Part shown: one piece after another, positions 13,055 through 20,408 of the stretch
How positions within the stretch are numbered: the stretch's first letter is position 1
Layout of the letters: each line of letters starts with the position of its first letter
Source of the DNA: CAYURP01 sp964447175
GTDB lineage: Bacteria; Zixibacteria; MSB-5A5; SM23-73-2
DNA length: 20,408 bases
Direction of reading: 5' to 3'
NCBI GenBank assembly: GCA_964447175.1
Contig: CAYURP010000049.1
Location: 1 to 20,408, forward strand
Translations under genes and position numbers: made by a program
Notes under the pieces: generated by a model
Database searches by the model: none
Told to the model about the DNA's origin: nothing
The model's input: only the letters and a program-made list of their open reading frames with translations

Positions 13055-14700
13055 TAAATCCAGGGCGGTTCGGTATATTCTCCGAATTCCTCGCGCAGGA
13101 CATCCACGATCTCGCCTTCGGTGGCATAGCACCTCACGCATTCCAGTATTTTTGGCATGGTGTTACCTGTTCCCTGGGCAGTTTTGCGAAGCTCCTCCAG
13201 CGATTTTTTGACTTTGTCATTATCCCTGTTTTTCCTGACCTCCTGCACACATTTTACCTGATCCTTTTCTACTTGAGGATCAATTTTAAGAAGAGGAATT
13301 TCTATTTTCTCTCCAGGGATAATGAAATCGTTAATTCCGACTATTATCCTTTGTTTTTTCTCTATCTCTCTTTGATATTTATATGCAGCTTTGGCGATCT
13401 CCCTCTGGAGATATCCTTCTTCAATGCATTTTAAAACACCACCCCTTTTTCCTATCTCCTCAAAGTATTTCTCTGCACCTTGCTCCATCTTATTGGTCAG
13501 GGTCTCCATGAAGTATGAACCACCTAAAGGGTCTATTGTGGCAGCCACACCTGTTTCATAGGCAATTACCTGCTGGGTTCTTAAGGCAATCTGCACGGCT
13601 TTTTCGGATGGTAATGCCAGGGTCTCGTCCATAGAATTGGTGTGAAGGCTCTGGGTTCCACCTAACACTCCGGCTAATGCTTCAAATGCGGTTCTCACGA
13701 TATTGTTCTCTGGTTGCTGTGCCGTCAGGGTACAGCCTGCGGTCTGGGTATGGAATCTCAGAAGCCAGGATTCCTTCTTTTTGGCTTTATATCTCTCCTT
13801 CATGTGCCGGGCCCAGATCCTTCTGGCAGCCCGATATTTGGCTATTTCCTCGAAAAAGTCCAGATGGGAGTTGAAGAAAAACGACAAACGGGGAGCAAAA
13901 GTATCCACATCTAATCCAGCTTTTATCCCTGCCTCCACATAGGCAAATCCATCAGCTAAAGTGAAAGCCAACTCCTGAACCGCAGTTGATCCGGCCTCCC
14001 GGATGTGATATCCGGATATGGATATGGTATTCCATTTAGGAACGTGCTGGGCACAGAAGCCCATTATATCGGTGATCAGCCGCATGGAGGGCTCAGGCGG
14101 AAAGATCCATTCCTTCTGGGCAATGTACTCCTTCAAGATATCGTTCTGCAGTGTCCCTCGAAGTTTCTCTGAAGGTACATCTTGCTTTTCGCCAACCGCT
14201 ATATACATAGCCAGAAGAATAGATGCGGGTGCATTGATGGTCATGGAGGTGGAAATCTTGTCCAGAGAAATGCTGTCGAAGAGAATCTCCATATCCTTAA
14301 GTGAATCCACCGCCACTCCACATTTACCCACCTCTCCTAATGACCTAAGATGATCGGAATCATACCCCATCAAGGTAGGCAGATCAAAGGCAACCGAAAG
14401 CCCGGTCTGTCCTCTTTCCAAAAGAAAATGATACCTTTGGTTGGTCTGTTTGGGAGTGCCCATTCCCGAGAACTGTCTCATGGTCCACAGGCGTCCCCGA
14501 TACATATTGTCCCTTATCCCCCTGGTATAAGGATACTCGCCCGGAATGGAGAGATCCATCTTGTAGTCGAAATTACTCAGATGATCCGGAGTGTATAAGA
14601 GCTCAATAGGTATTCCGGATGTGGTGGCATAATTCTTTTCCGGGCATTCCTTATTATTTTTTCCCTCTTCGATTTTTTTCATTTCAGATTTCTCAGACAT
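13054..14700 (-). CDS. icmA: Isobutyryl-CoA mutase-type large subunit
   Basis: A 548-residue adenosylcobalamin mutase large subunit without a B12 domain, paralogous to the methylmalonyl-CoA mutase at 4895-6487. The fold is intact: IPGEYPYTRGIRDNMYRGR, RQFSGMGTPKQTN (75-87), SMTINAPAS, GTLQNDILKEYIAQKEWIFP, SISGYHIREAG with His232, HTQTAGCTLTAQQPENN and GGTQSLHTNSMDETLALPS. Phe77 and Gln195 replace the Tyr and Arg that bind the methylmalonyl carboxylate in MCM. These are the residues (Phe80 and Gln198) that characterise Streptomyces isobutyryl-CoA mutase, with the same 118-residue spacing, so the predicted reaction is isobutyryl-CoA to n-butyryl-CoA. Many database relatives are simply labelled methylmalonyl-CoA mutase. 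GGGGT precedes the ATG by eight bases. The meaB gene ends 21 bases upstream and icmB follows. Another branched acyl-CoA, such as pivalyl-CoA, remains possible. Confidence 0.88.
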   Translation of the reverse strand: MSEKSEMKKIEEGKNNKECPEKNYATTSGIPIELLYTPDHLSNFDYKMDLSIPGEYPYTRGIRDNMYRGRLWTMRQFSGMGTPKQTNQRYHFLLERGQTGLSVAFDLPTLMGYDSDHLRSLGEVGKCGVAVDSLKDMEILFDSISLDKISTSMTINAPASILLAMYIAVGEKQDVPSEKLRGTLQNDILKEYIAQKEWIFPPEPSMRLITDIMGFCAQHVPKWNTISISGYHIREAGSTAVQELAFTLADGFAYVEAGIKAGLDVDTFAPRLSFFFNSHLDFFEEIAKYRAARRIWARHMKERYKAKKKESWLLRFHTQTAGCTLTAQQPENNIVRTAFEALAGVLGGTQSLHTNSMDETLALPSEKAVQIALRTQQVIAYETGVAATIDPLGGSYFMETLTNKMEQGAEKYFEEIGKRGGVLKCIEEGYLQREIAKAAYKYQREIEKKQRIIVGINDFIIPGEKIEIPLLKIDPQVEKDQVKCVQEVRKNRDNDKVKKSLEELRKTAQGTGNTMPKILECVRCYATEGEIVDVLREEFGEYTEPPWI

Positions 14701-14721
14701 CTTTTTTACCCCGGCTATAGA

Positions 14722-15663
14722 TCAAAAAAGATCAGCTTTATCCAGTAATCTCTCTCCAGCAGAATAGGGATCGTCTTCTCCTTTAAGCACATCCTCAGCT
14801 ATCTTGTCTAAATTTAAGGTGGAGAATACCTTCTTTTCAAGCACTTTTTTTATTTTGCTTTCGATTATCTCTTTAAGTTCAGTTTTCACCTGCATTTTCC
14901 TTTTTTGCTTTAGGGTTCCGTTTTCGGAGATGAATTTTCGATGAGCCAGGATTCTGGACTGAAGCTGTTCGATTCCCACATTATTTATGGCTTGAGTCGA
15001 CACCAGTGGATACTCCCACTTTTCTTTTTCCCTTTTCAGTTCCAGTATGGATTCAAGTTCAGTTATGATTCTATTTGCCCCTTCCCGGTCGGTTTTGTTG
15101 ACCACGAAAACATCCGCTATCTCCATTAATCCGGCTTTCATGGCTTGAATCGAATCCCCGGATTCGGGAACAAAGACCACCACCGTTGTATCACAGGCAT
15201 TAGCCACATCCAATTCCACCTGTCCCACTCCCACAGTCTCTATGATGATATAGTCTTTTCCGAAGGCATCTAAAACCAATGCCACCTCTTTGGTGGTGGC
15301 AGCCAGTCCCCCAAAGGAACCCCGGGTGGCCATGCTTCGCACGTAAACGTCCTGGTATGAAGTGAGATTCTGCATTCGGATTCTGTCCCCTAAAAGAGCG
15401 CCACCGGTGAAGGGGCTGGTGGGATCAACCGCAATAATTCCTACTTTGTATTTCTGTTCAGACAATCTGCAAGCCAGTTTATCCACCAGGGTGCTTTTTC
15501 CCGAGCCCGGGGGACCGGTGAAACCGATTTTGTATGCTTTTCCCGATCTGGGGTAAAGCCGTGCCAAAAGTTTCTGATAATCATCCCTTTGATTTTCCAC
15601 ATATGAAATCACCCGGGACAAAGCGAATACATCTCCTTCCAAAAATTTATCTAAAGTGCTCAT
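14722..15663 (-). CDS. meaB: MeaB/ArgK-type G-protein chaperone of B12-dependent mutases
   Basis: A 313-residue SIMIBI-class GTPase that loads adenosylcobalamin into acyl-CoA mutases and protects or reactivates them. The Walker A loop GPPGSGKS is at 50-57, followed by VDPTSPFTGGALLGDRIRM (about 79-97), the switch region ETVGVGQVELDVA (142-154) and the guanine-specificity motif NKTD (189-192). Older annotations call this family ArgK or LAO/AO transport kinase, which is misleading in this setting. The gene begins five bases after the recJ stop codon and lies immediately before icmA, the arrangement expected for a chaperone dedicated to that mutase. It may also serve the methylmalonyl-CoA mutase made from the same cluster. 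No strong Shine-Dalgarno site is seen, and translational coupling to recJ is likely. Confidence 0.95.
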   Translation of the reverse strand: MSTLDKFLEGDVFALSRVISYVENQRDDYQKLLARLYPRSGKAYKIGFTGPPGSGKSTLVDKLACRLSEQKYKVGIIAVDPTSPFTGGALLGDRIRMQNLTSYQDVYVRSMATRGSFGGLAATTKEVALVLDAFGKDYIIIETVGVGQVELDVANACDTTVVVFVPESGDSIQAMKAGLMEIADVFVVNKTDREGANRIITELESILELKREKEKWEYPLVSTQAINNVGIEQLQSRILAHRKFISENGTLKQKRKMQVKTELKEIIESKIKKVLEKKVFSTLNLDKIAEDVLKGEDDPYSAGERLLDKADLF

Positions 15664-15668
15664 AAGGT

Positions 15669-17387
15669 TTAGATCTCGACTATTCTTAAATCTTTTATTC
15701 TTAACTGCAACTTGGAGTTTTCATTCCAGGTATTTCTCTCAATCACGTAAACCAAATCTATCTTGATTCTTTTCATAGACAACGGTTTGACCCAGTCCCC
15801 AAATCCAAAGCCAATAGCATCAAAAACCCTGTCGTTTTTCTTAACCTTGATCTTGAGATGATTGTTACCCACCACATAGGGCTCTCCCAGGATTTCCAGG
15901 TTTCTGGTTACAAACACAGGACGGAGATTTTGCGGGCCAAAAGGGGAGAAAAGGTCAAGAGAACCCATCAATTTATCGTCGATGGAATCTAATTCCAGCT
16001 CGGAATCGATAGTTAATTTAGAAACCAAATCCTCCTGGTTCAATCTTTTCTCAGAGGTAGCTTTTAATTTATCTCTGAATTTATGAATATTCTTGGAATC
16101 GATGGATAGCCCGGCAGCATATTTATGCCCTCCAAATTTTAATAGATAATGACTACATTCTTTCAGGGCCTCATACATATCGAACCCGGATATACTCCGG
16201 GCAGAGCCTTTTCCCTCGTTCCCATCTACGGCGATCAAAACCGTGGGGCGATGATACCTCTCCACCAACCTGGATGCCACGATACCTATTACTCCTTGAT
16301 GCCAGCCTGAGGAGGCTAATATAATGGCTTTATCCCGGGACAGGTCCACCTCCTGCTCTATCAACTCCAGAGCTTCATCCAAGGTGGTCTCATCGATTTT
16401 TTTCCTTCGGGTGTTATCCTGGTTCAGCTCCCGGGCCAGCTTGGAACCTAACTGCTCATCCTTTGTGGTTAGAAGCTTTATGGCTTTGACCGCATCACCT
16501 AACCTGCCCACCGCATTAATTCGGGGGGCTAAAATGAAAACAACCTGGCCGGTTCCAATATCTTTCCCCATCAGCCCGGAGATGAATATTAAAGATTTGA
16601 GTCCGGGTTTATTGGTCCGAATGATCTGGTCCATCCCGAACTTGGTCAGGATGCGGTTTTCGCTGATCATGGGTACGATATCTGCAGCGGTGCCCAGAGC
16701 CACAATATCCAGATGCTCCTCCAGTTCTGCTTCATTCTGATCCAGTCTCCTGTAAAGTGCCTGAGCCAGTTTAAAAGCTACTCCAACGCCGGAGAGCTCA
16801 CCGCCTGGGTATTCTTTTCCCTTTTGTTTGGGATTTATAATAGCCACTGCCTGGGGCAGGGAATCGGAGAACTCGTGATGGTCGGTTATTATACAATCAA
16901 TGCCTCTCATATTGGCAAATCCGACTTCATTAACAGCCGTTACGCCACAATCCACCGAGATAAGGAGTTTAACTCCTCTTTTCTCTGCTTCCAGGATTCC
17001 CTCCTCTGAGAGACCATAGCCCTCTATTAACCTGTTGGGAAGATAATATGAAACGTTGGCTCCCAATCGGTTTAAAACCAAAAAGATCAGGGAGGTGGCA
17101 GTGATTCCATCCACATCGTAGTCCCCGAATATCATGATCTTCTGATTATCCTTAAGGGCGTAAATAATGCGATCCACTGCTTTATCCATACTGTTTAAAA
17201 GGAGGGGATCAAAAAGATTTGAAAGATCAGGATAAAGAAAATTCTTAGCCAACTCAGGTGTGGTTAATCCCCGATTCACCAGTATTCTGGCGATCCCCGA
17301 AGGTAAAGATAAAGATGAAGCAATCTCCTGGGTAATCTTCAACTCGGGATCCGAATCAATTTCCCATTTGGGTCTTATCTGATACAT
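15669..17387 (-). CDS. recJ: Single-stranded-DNA-specific 5'-3' exonuclease RecJ
   Basis: Cytoplasmic DHH-family exonuclease (572 aa, normal for bacterial RecJ) acting in recombination and mismatch/base-excision repair. Catalytic Asp residues are in FGDYDVDGITATS (87-99) and VDCG near 145, and the DHH motif is TDHHEF (168-173). The DHHA1 domain follows with SGWHQGVIGIVASRL near 360 and GGHKYAAGL (419-427). The remaining C-terminal part is the OB-like domain. The start codon lies 10 bases after the end of rnpB with no Shine-Dalgarno site, because the bases upstream are the closing strand of the RNase P RNA P1 helix followed by TTTTATAAAA. The N-terminus MYQIRPKWEI is as expected for RecJ, so this start is credible. 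Five bases after its stop codon comes meaB, so a housekeeping repair gene leads directly into the acyl-CoA operon. Confidence 0.95.
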   Translation of the reverse strand: MYQIRPKWEIDSDPELKITQEIASSLSLPSGIARILVNRGLTTPELAKNFLYPDLSNLFDPLLLNSMDKAVDRIIYALKDNQKIMIFGDYDVDGITATSLIFLVLNRLGANVSYYLPNRLIEGYGLSEEGILEAEKRGVKLLISVDCGVTAVNEVGFANMRGIDCIITDHHEFSDSLPQAVAIINPKQKGKEYPGGELSGVGVAFKLAQALYRRLDQNEAELEEHLDIVALGTAADIVPMISENRILTKFGMDQIIRTNKPGLKSLIFISGLMGKDIGTGQVVFILAPRINAVGRLGDAVKAIKLLTTKDEQLGSKLARELNQDNTRRKKIDETTLDEALELIEQEVDLSRDKAIILASSGWHQGVIGIVASRLVERYHRPTVLIAVDGNEGKGSARSISGFDMYEALKECSHYLLKFGGHKYAAGLSIDSKNIHKFRDKLKATSEKRLNQEDLVSKLTIDSELELDSIDDKLMGSLDLFSPFGPQNLRPVFVTRNLEILGEPYVVGNNHLKIKVKKNDRVFDAIGFGFGDWVKPLSMKRIKIDLVYVIERNTWNENSKLQLRIKDLRIVEI

Positions 17388-17397
17388 TTTTTATAAA

Positions 17398-17760
17398 AGG
17401 CCAAAACAGACCTTAAGCCGAGTTCTGTAAGATTCAGGTGACGATCATCAATCTTGGGCATTCGTTGCCGAATGCCTCCAGCGACCTACCCGGAAGTAAT
17501 AGCGAAGCAGGCGGCTTCTCCTTCCCTATTTGGTCTTGCTCTCAAGTGGGGTTTGCCAGCTCCCGAAGTTACCTTCGAGACTGGTGGTCTCTTACACCAC
17601 CGTTTCACCTTAGCCCCGCCACAGGCGGGGTTGTCTTTTCTCTGTGGCACTTTCCGTTCCTGAAAGACTCTCAGGACCCCCGAGTTACGGGGCACTTCGC
17701 CTTGGAGAGCTCGGACTTTCCTCCCCGGAAACGAGGCGATCGTCTGGTCTGCTTTGACCT
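17398..17760 (-). ncRNA. rnpB: RNase P RNA (bacterial type A)
   Basis: Catalytic RNA that matures the 5' ends of tRNAs. On the minus strand the universally conserved blocks are present in order: GCAGACCAGACGATCGCC at the 5' end, GAGGAAAGTCCGAGCTC (CR-I, P4), GAGCAAGACCAAATAG in the specificity domain, and ACAGAACTCGGCTTA (CR-V, P4 partner) near the 3' end. The termini AGGTCAAAGCAGACC and GGTCTGTTTTGGCCT pair as a 15-bp P1 helix with two G-U pairs, which sets the ends. One internal hairpin has a GC stem, CCCCGCCTGTGGCGGGG. It lies between guaB (61 bases upstream) and recJ (10 bases downstream). A TTTTAT tract follows the 3' end. Confidence 0.95.
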
Positions 17761-17821
17761 AAATTACTCCATTCTTCTCCTTTTAAATACGATAAAAAAA
17801 CCATATTACTTACAACTACTT

Positions 17822-19291
17822 TCAACTCCAGCTGGTTCTGTAATTGGGTGCTTCTTTGGTAATGGTAACGTTGTGAGGATGACTCTCCTTAAGACCGGCT
17901 TCAGTTACCCGGATAAACTTGGCTTTCTTTTTCAACTCTACTATTGTTTTAGCACCACAGATCCCCATTCCCGAACGCAATCCTCCAATTAGCTGGTACA
18001 CAGATTCCGAAAGGGGCCCTTTATAGGGCACCCTTCCTTCAATTCCTTCGGGAACGAGCTTTTTGATGTCGGTTTTCTCCTCCTGAAAATATCTATCTTT
18101 ACTTCCCGCTCTCATAGCTCCTAAAGAACCCATTCCCCGATATATCTTGTAGCTTCTGCCTTCCAGAAGAATGGTCTCTCCCGGGCTTTCTTCTGTTCCG
18201 GCGAAAAGGCTGCCGATCATCACCCCATCCGCACCAGCAGCCAGGGCTTTGGTTATATCCCCGGAGTACTTTATGCCACCGTCAGCAATCACCGGAACAT
18301 CGTGTTTTTCAGCCTCCTCTGAGCATTCCATAATAGCGGTTATTTGAGGCATCCCGGCCCCGGTTATCACCCTGGTGGTACAGATGGAACCCGGACCAAC
18401 GCCCACCTTTATCCCATCCGCTCCGGCTAAAATCAAATCCTTAGTACCCTCTTTTGTAGCTACATTCCCCGCTATTAAAGGTAATTCGGGAAATTTATTT
18501 TTTATCTTCTCCACACCCTTGATTACTCCCAGTGAATGACCGTGAGAGGAATCGATCACCACCACATCCACCTCCTCATTCACCAGTGCTCTGGTGCGAT
18601 CCAACATATCCTTTGCTACTCCTACTGCTGCTCCCACCCTCAACCGTCCTCTTTGGTCTTTGCAGGCATTGGGAAATTGAAGTTTCTTCATTATATCCTT
18701 GACCGTGATCAACCCTTTCAGATTCCTCTTTTGGTCCACGATTAAGAGTTTTTCGATCCTGTTCTTATGCAGGATCTCTTTAGCTTCCTCTAATGTGGTT
18801 CCCTCGGGCACGGTGATCAGATTTTTCTTGGTCATTACTGCGGATATCTTCTTGTTAAGATTTTTTTCAAATCTAAGGTCCCGATTGGTCAAAATGCCCA
18901 CTAATTTACCTTTCTGGGTGATGGGTATGCCGGAGATGGAGAATTTCCTCATCATCTCCAGGGCATCGCCTATCAATTTATCCGGAGGCAAGGTTATGGG
19001 ATCCACTATCATCCCGCTTTCCGAGCGTTTCACCTTATCCACCTCTGAGGCCTGGCGTTTGATGGTCATATTTTTATGAATCACGCCCAGACCACCTTCC
19101 CGAGCCAGGGTTATGGCTAAATTCGATTCAGTCACTGTGTCCATGGCTGCGCTCAGAATAGGAATATTAAGTTCTATGTCTTTTGTAACTTTAGTTGAGA
19201 CCTGGGTATCCTTGGGTAAAACTTCCGATTTAGCCGGGATTAGCAGAACGTCATCAAAGGTTAATCCAATTTTAGTAATCTCTTTGACCAT
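17822..19291 (-). CDS. guaB: Inosine-5'-monophosphate dehydrogenase
   Basis: NAD-dependent enzyme (489 aa) that oxidises IMP to XMP, the committed step of guanine nucleotide synthesis in the cytoplasm. The TIM barrel starts GLTFDDVLLIPAKSEVLP and is interrupted by a pair of CBS domains at about residues 95-205 (GIPITQKGKLVGILTNRDLR; KLLIVDQKRNLKGLITVKDI). The barrel resumes with VVVIDSSHGHS, GNVATKEG and the active-site loop GVGPGSICTTR, in which Cys304 forms the covalent IMP intermediate. The flap segment YRGMGSLGAM and the C-terminal YQLIGGLRSGMGICGA follow. Length and domain order are those of a standard bacterial enzyme. AGGAG precedes the ATG, and the zinc-ribbon gene ends four bases upstream, so these two are co-transcribed. 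I see no hairpin terminator after it, so readthrough towards rnpB is possible. Confidence 0.97.
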   Translation of the reverse strand: MVKEITKIGLTFDDVLLIPAKSEVLPKDTQVSTKVTKDIELNIPILSAAMDTVTESNLAITLAREGGLGVIHKNMTIKRQASEVDKVKRSESGMIVDPITLPPDKLIGDALEMMRKFSISGIPITQKGKLVGILTNRDLRFEKNLNKKISAVMTKKNLITVPEGTTLEEAKEILHKNRIEKLLIVDQKRNLKGLITVKDIMKKLQFPNACKDQRGRLRVGAAVGVAKDMLDRTRALVNEEVDVVVIDSSHGHSLGVIKGVEKIKNKFPELPLIAGNVATKEGTKDLILAGADGIKVGVGPGSICTTRVITGAGMPQITAIMECSEEAEKHDVPVIADGGIKYSGDITKALAAGADGVMIGSLFAGTEESPGETILLEGRSYKIYRGMGSLGAMRAGSKDRYFQEEKTDIKKLVPEGIEGRVPYKGPLSESVYQLIGGLRSGMGICGAKTIVELKKKAKFIRVTEAGLKESHPHNVTITKEAPNYRTSWS

Positions 19292-19295
19292 AGAT

Positions 19296-20003
19296 TTACT
19301 CTCCTACCCAGATTAAGATTCTTCCGCAGCTATCGCAGGTTATGATAGTGTCACCTCTCCGAATCTCCTGGATTCTCTGAGGGGGCAGGGATTTAAAACA
19401 GGCGCCGCAAGCCCTTTTTTTCACCGCCACCACTACATGGTTTCCCACGCCCTTTTTAATCCTCTCATAGGTAGCCATTAACCTTTTATCCACCTTCTCT
19501 GTAATCGCTTTTCTCTCCTCCTCTTTAGCCTCGACCGTGGAACCTATGGAATCCATTTTCTTTCTCAAAGTAGCAAGCTGCTCGTTATTATCTTTGTTTA
19601 TCTCCTCATATTTTTTCTCATACTCATTAATTTTCTCTTTGAGATCATCGATCGAAGCCATCAATTCCAGGATCTTTTCTTCATTTTCAGAGATTTTCAA
19701 TTTCTTGTTGGCGATCTCGGTGGTCAGGGCATCATACTCCCGGTTGGTTTTAATTATCTTCATTTGATCCTGGAACTTTTTGAGCTCCTCGTTCATAGAA
19801 TCCACTTCGGTTTCCAGCCTTTTTCTCAGGAGATTCTGCTCGGGTAAATCTTTTCTTAACTGCTCCAGGGTGGTAGAGGTCTCCTCGATTTCCCTTTCCA
19901 GATTTTTAATCATATCCGGAAGGTAACCCTTTGATCTCTCCAGCTCACCCAATTCGTAATCGATCTCCTGTAATCTTTGAAGTTTCTCTAATTCTTTTTG
20001 CAT
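19296..20003 (-). CDS. Coiled-coil protein with C-terminal C4-type zinc ribbon
   Basis: A 235-residue cytoplasmic protein of the widespread bacterial zinc-ribbon family (zf-RING_7/DUF164 type). Roughly residues 1-175 are heptad-rich and highly charged (LEKLQRLQEIDYELGELE and onward), forming a long coiled-coil hairpin. The C-terminal domain carries two CxxC pairs, CGAC (199-202) and CDSC (223-226), which should bind one zinc, with the family sequence KSLPPQRIQEIRRGD between them. Function is not firmly established; a nucleic-acid or scaffold role is usually assumed. I chose the ATG at 20003 because AAGGAG stands ten bases upstream and MQKELEKLQRLQEID is the typical N-terminus. An in-frame ATG at 20042 would add 13 residues but lies inside a terminator hairpin. 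The gene is followed four bases later by guaB. Confidence 0.9.
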   Translation of the reverse strand: MQKELEKLQRLQEIDYELGELERSKGYLPDMIKNLEREIEETSTTLEQLRKDLPEQNLLRKRLETEVDSMNEELKKFQDQMKIIKTNREYDALTTEIANKKLKISENEEKILELMASIDDLKEKINEYEKKYEEINKDNNEQLATLRKKMDSIGSTVEAKEEERKAITEKVDKRLMATYERIKKGVGNHVVVAVKKRACGACFKSLPPQRIQEIRRGDTIITCDSCGRILIWVGE

Positions 20004-20031
20004 TTTATAAAAGCTCCTTAACATATAAACA

Positions 20032-20061
20032 AAAAAGTGCACCCAAACCGGTGCACTTTTT
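20032..20061 (-). terminator. Hairpin terminator after tRNA-Val
   Basis: Arms AAAAAGTGCACC and GGTGCACTTTTT form a perfect 12-bp stem with a 6-nt loop and a T-rich end on either strand. On the minus strand it lies about 125 bases after tRNA-Val and 28 bases before the zinc-ribbon start codon. It probably ends the tRNA transcript, or attenuates entry into the zinc-ribbon-guaB unit. Confidence 0.75.
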
Positions 20062-20185
20062 ACAGTGTTTGCTCTCCAAAAGAGCCATAATATTTTTGAA
20101 ATTCAGATGTGATTTTTCTGGCTTTTGGCCTTTAGAAAACGTCCTTATGGTCCGGACTCCTTTAGTTTTTAAAGAACGATTTTTT

Positions 20186-20262
20186 TGGTGGGCAATACAG
20201 GATTCGAACCTGTGACCTTTCGGATGTGAACCGAACGCTCTAACCAACTGAGCTAATCGCCC
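20186..20262 (-). tRNA. tRNA-Val (anticodon CAC)
   Basis: The minus strand folds as a complete cloverleaf: acceptor GGGCGAT/ATTGCCC, D-arm TAGCTCAGTTGGTTAGAGC, anticodon stem TTCGG/CCGAA with loop TTCACAT (anticodon CAC, reading GUG) and T-arm with GGTTCGAATCC. Discriminator A is followed by an encoded CCA, which is included in these coordinates. Confidence 0.95.
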
Positions 20263-20269
20263 ATAATTT

Positions 20270-20329
20270 TGGTTATTAGTAGATGGTTCATGGTTTTTGG
20301 TTTTACTATCTACCATAAACTAATAACCA
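20270..20329. repeat. AT-rich inverted repeat between the two tRNA genes
   Basis: Outer arms TGGTTATTAGT (20270-20280) and ACTAATAACCA (20319-20329) are exact inverted repeats. The bases between are a run of related 6-8-base words (AGATGGT, TCATGGT, TTTTGGT, then ACTATCT, ACCATAA). The spacer thus looks like a heptamer-type repeat folded on itself, different in sequence from the CT-rich arrays in the metabolic cluster. Confidence 0.6.
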
Positions 20330-20338
20330 TCAACTGTC

Positions 20339-20408
20339 TGGGCCCACCAGGACTCGAACCTGGGACCCACTGATTATGAGTCAGTTGCTCTAACCAACTG
20401 AGCTATGG
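20339..20408 (-). tRNA. tRNA with CAT anticodon, 5' end cut by window; probably tRNA-Ile2 rather than Met
   Basis: The minus strand shows D-arm TAGCTCAGTTGGTTAGAGC, anticodon stem ACTGA/TCAGT with loop CTCATAA (anticodon CAT), T-arm CCAGG TTCGAGT CCTGG and acceptor 3' strand TGGGCCC with discriminator A. No CCA is encoded. The first four bases lie outside the window, but the visible CCA before T8 implies a GGGCCCA acceptor strand. C4-G69 and C5-G68 pairs are determinants for the lysidine synthetase TilS in E. coli tRNA-Ile2, and E. coli elongator tRNA-Met lacks them. Confidence 0.85.

Noticed and set aside
14722..15663. ArgK / LAO-AO transport kinase
   Set aside because: The GTPase motifs and the position next to a B12 mutase subunit fit the MeaB chaperone. 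No transport genes are nearby.
17438..17992. Open frames on both strands across 17438-17992
   Set aside because: They overlap the RNase P RNA gene, whose conserved blocks and P1 helix explain the sequence, and the antisense of guaB.
20005..20316. Minus-strand frame of 103 codons reading GRLAQLVRAFGSHPKGHRF
   Set aside because: This is translation through tRNA-Val, a common false protein call. Its tail (MALLESKHCKKC and onward) runs through the terminator hairpin and has no ribosome-binding site.

Overview
This window looks like a chromosomal fragment of an uncultivated, probably anaerobic bacterium. The bacterial identity rests on a type A RNase P RNA, bacterial-type tRNAs and Shine-Dalgarno sites. 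The phylum cannot be fixed from the sequence. The combination of split acyl-CoA carboxylase, B12 mutases and heptamer intergenic repeats is reminiscent of candidate phyla around the FCB/WOR-3 groups, but that is an impression only. Every gene I can support is on the minus strand, so transcription runs from high to low coordinates.

Right part (20408 to about 15670): a tRNA with CAT anticodon (cut by the window edge, with acceptor-stem features of tRNA-Ile2), tRNA-Val(CAC), a hairpin terminator, a coiled-coil C4 zinc-ribbon protein, guaB (IMP dehydrogenase), rnpB (RNase P RNA) and recJ starting 10 nt after the end of rnpB.

Middle part (15663 to 2038): a nearly continuous acyl-CoA cluster. In transcription order it is the MeaB-type G-protein chaperone, a mutase large subunit with isobutyryl-CoA-mutase active-site residues, a separate B12-binding subunit, a short-chain acyl-CoA dehydrogenase, a metallo-beta-lactamase-fold hydrolase, propionyl-CoA carboxylase as three separate proteins (carboxyltransferase, biotin carboxylase, biotin carrier), a second mutase large subunit with methylmalonyl-CoA-mutase residues, methylmalonyl-CoA epimerase, a divergent leucine/valine dehydrogenase-family protein and butyrate kinase. 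Two hairpins close the cluster.

The genes fit branched-chain amino acid and propionate metabolism. Propionyl-CoA would be carboxylated, epimerised and rearranged to succinyl-CoA. Isobutyryl-CoA (from valine) would be rearranged to n-butyryl-CoA, then oxidised by the dehydrogenase or, after phosphotransfer by an enzyme not seen here, used by butyrate kinase to make ATP. Both mutase large subunits lack a B12 domain and only one B12 subunit is present, so it may serve both.

Left part (about 1950 to 1): AT-rich and poorly coding. It holds a phage-like helix-turn-helix (terminase small subunit-like) gene broken by an amber codon and the start of a membrane-anchored protein with a fibronectin-type extracellular domain that runs off the window. 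Short CT-rich heptamer arrays (ACTCTNN) lie at three gene junctions of the acyl-CoA cluster, each covering the upstream gene's stop codon; a different heptamer-like spacer separates the two tRNAs, and a REP-like inverted repeat precedes the methylmalonyl-CoA mutase gene.
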